This document shows positions 5,775-6,804 of a DNA stretch of 6,804 nucleotides, in pieces. The stretch is from Woeseia sp. Lineage in GTDB: Bacteria; Pseudomonadota; Gammaproteobacteria; Steroidobacterales; Woeseiaceae. The stretch is taken from the NCBI GenBank assembly GCA_018701055.1, contig JABIUH010000071.1:1-6804 (forward strand). The letters run 5' to 3'. The notes under the pieces were generated by a model. It was not told the DNA's origin. It saw only the letters and a program-made list of their open reading frames with translations, and ran no database searches. Every line of letters starts with the position of its first letter. Position 1 is the first letter of the stretch. Made by a program: the position numbers and the translations under genes.

Positions 5775-6804
5775 CTATCTACTAAAAAAATCATCTATTT
5801 TTTGATTAACATCCTGTAAGTGGATTAACTCCATCGCGTCAGGGCTTCGCACTCGTTGTCCCCATCGCAGCTGGTCAATAGATTTGCCTAGGTAGCGCTG
5901 GGCGGCTTCGCCGTAGGCGTCGACGGTTAGGTCTGAACTCAGATACGGTCCGCTGCGGGCAGGATTGGACGTGGCATATAGGCCAATGACGGGTGTTCCA
6001 ACCGCTGTAGCCATATGCGCGGGCCCAGAGTCTGGGCAAATAAGCAGGTCACTCGCCGCAATGAGCGCAAGCAACTGTTTTAGCGATGTCTTGCCGATCT
6101 GATTAGTGACATGCGGACCACTCAATTGCTGTATCTGTTGCCCGTATTCCCGTTCGAGCTCTGTTGGACCACCGGTCAGAATGACTTTGCAGCCATGCTT
6201 TTCTACCGCATGCTTTGCCGCTGCGGCATAGTCCACGGCACTCCAGTTGCGAAAGTTTCGACTACGTTGGCTGCTGCAAGGGCTAATCAACATTACGGGT
6301 CTGTCACCAGCGGTCACATCGGTCGCAAATGATTGGTCCTCTGCAGGCAACGGTATATCCCAACGTAGCGGCGTACCCGGTACACCAATGTGCTTCGCGA
6401 AACCCATCATGCCGTCCAGAACATGTTGGTTGGTTGCCGCCGCTATACGCTGATTGGTGAACAGCCACTGAAAGTCTCTGGCTCGCTGGCGATCAAAGCC
6501 GAGCCGATAAGATGATGGAATTAAGCGGCTCAAGAAATTTGCGCGCATGGACGCGTGCATGCAGAGCGCTATATCGAAGTGGCGCTCACTTAGCTGAGAA
6601 CGAATATAGGCATACGCGCCGAGGCCTGCCTGCTTGTCGAAAATGATAAACTCGATGCCCGGAATATCAGCCAACAAGCCAGCTTCAGTTTTGCCAATGA
6701 TCCAGGTTAGTTTTGCTGCGGGCCAGAAGTCTTGAATCGCCCGCACGACTGCTAAGGCATGGCAAGTATCGCCGATTGCCGAGAGACGCACGACACAGAT
6801 ACTG
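5775..6804 (-). CDS. GT9 family glycosyltransferase, probable LPS heptosyltransferase, 5' end outside window
   Basis: The protein resembles ADP-heptose:LPS heptosyltransferases (WaaC/WaaF type), which add heptose to the inner core at the cytoplasmic face of the inner membrane. The N-terminal Rossmann half has VVRLSAIGDTCHALAVVRAI. The C-terminal donor-binding half has LISPCSSQRSRNFRNWSAVD, KVILTGGPTELEREYG, a DLLICPDSGPAHMA loop (Asp codon 6030-6032, His codon 6015-6017) and AVGTPVIGLYATSNPARSGP. The frame ends at TAG 5777-5775. A GTG at 6791-6789 is possible as a start, but the frame stays open beyond it and reads SICVVRLSAIGD, the usual family N-terminus. The true start therefore lies just past 6804, probably within a few codons. 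About 343 residues are visible, near full length for GT9. It converges on the zf-CHCC gene. The acceptor sugar cannot be told from sequence, so no gene symbol is given. Confidence 0.9.
   Translation of the reverse strand, partial: SICVVRLSAIGDTCHALAVVRAIQDFWPAAKLTWIIGKTEAGLLADIPGIEFIIFDKQAGLGAYAYIRSQLSERHFDIALCMHASMRANFLSRLIPSSYRLGFDRQRARDFQWLFTNQRIAAATNQHVLDGMMGFAKHIGVPGTPLRWDIPLPAEDQSFATDVTAGDRPVMLISPCSSQRSRNFRNWSAVDYAAAAKHAVEKHGCKVILTGGPTELEREYGQQIQQLSGPHVTNQIGKTSLKQLLALIAASDLLICPDSGPAHMATAVGTPVIGLYATSNPARSGPYLSSDLTVDAYGEAAQRYLGKSIDQLRWGQRVRSPDAMELIHLQDVNQKIDDFFSR

Noticed and set aside
6789..6791. GTG as the true start of the GT9 gene
   Set aside because: Codons before it continue in frame as SICVV and belong to the conserved first strand of the GT9 fold, so the real start is beyond the window edge.
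1..6804. CRISPR arrays, transposon ends, toxin-antitoxin pairs or defence genes
   Set aside because: I saw no regularly spaced repeats, transposase-like frames, or terminal inverted repeats with target duplications, and every sizeable frame is accounted for by the genes described.

Overview
The window looks like chromosomal DNA of a gammaproteobacterium of intermediate GC content. The evidence is a full-length GlnE with close similarity to the enteric and pseudomonad form, a zf-CHCC zinc-finger protein, and a GT9 heptosyltransferase-type protein. The glnE / zf-CHCC / heptosyltransferase set recalls the glnE-ilvE-waaF-waaC neighbourhood of Pseudomonas and relatives. The genus cannot be told from the sequence.

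Layout. Positions 3-65 may hold the last 20 codons of an upstream gene ending in a CPYC motif. Positions 82-2229 hold the remains of one large c-di-GMP signalling gene with the order GAF-GAF-GGDEF-EAL. Its reading frame changes at least five times (near 172, 630, 838, 990 and 1240). It also carries an in-frame TAA at 1211-1213 and a probable small deletion at the start of the GGDEF domain. Only the EAL (phosphodiesterase) third is still one open frame, and it keeps its catalytic residues. 24 bp downstream is an intact 970-residue glnE (2254-5166), the adenylyltransferase/adenylyl-removing enzyme that controls glutamine synthetase. A short intergenic stretch with a good sigma70-type promoter and an 11-bp inverted repeat leads to a small zf-CHCC gene (5239-5490, GTG start). 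A 284-bp, very AT-rich convergent intergenic region follows, with ~10-bp-phased A-tracts and several small palindromes. The right edge (5775-6804, minus strand) is a GT9 glycosyltransferase, open at its 5' end because its start lies beyond the window.

How the genes relate. glnE (nitrogen regulation), the zinc-finger protein and the LPS-type glycosyltransferase are conserved housekeeping genes with no obvious shared pathway. What stands out is local decay of the signalling gene next to intact neighbours, the absence of ilvE between glnE and zf-CHCC, and the inverted orientation of the GT9 gene. I see no mobile element, CRISPR array, RNA gene or clear new multi-gene system.
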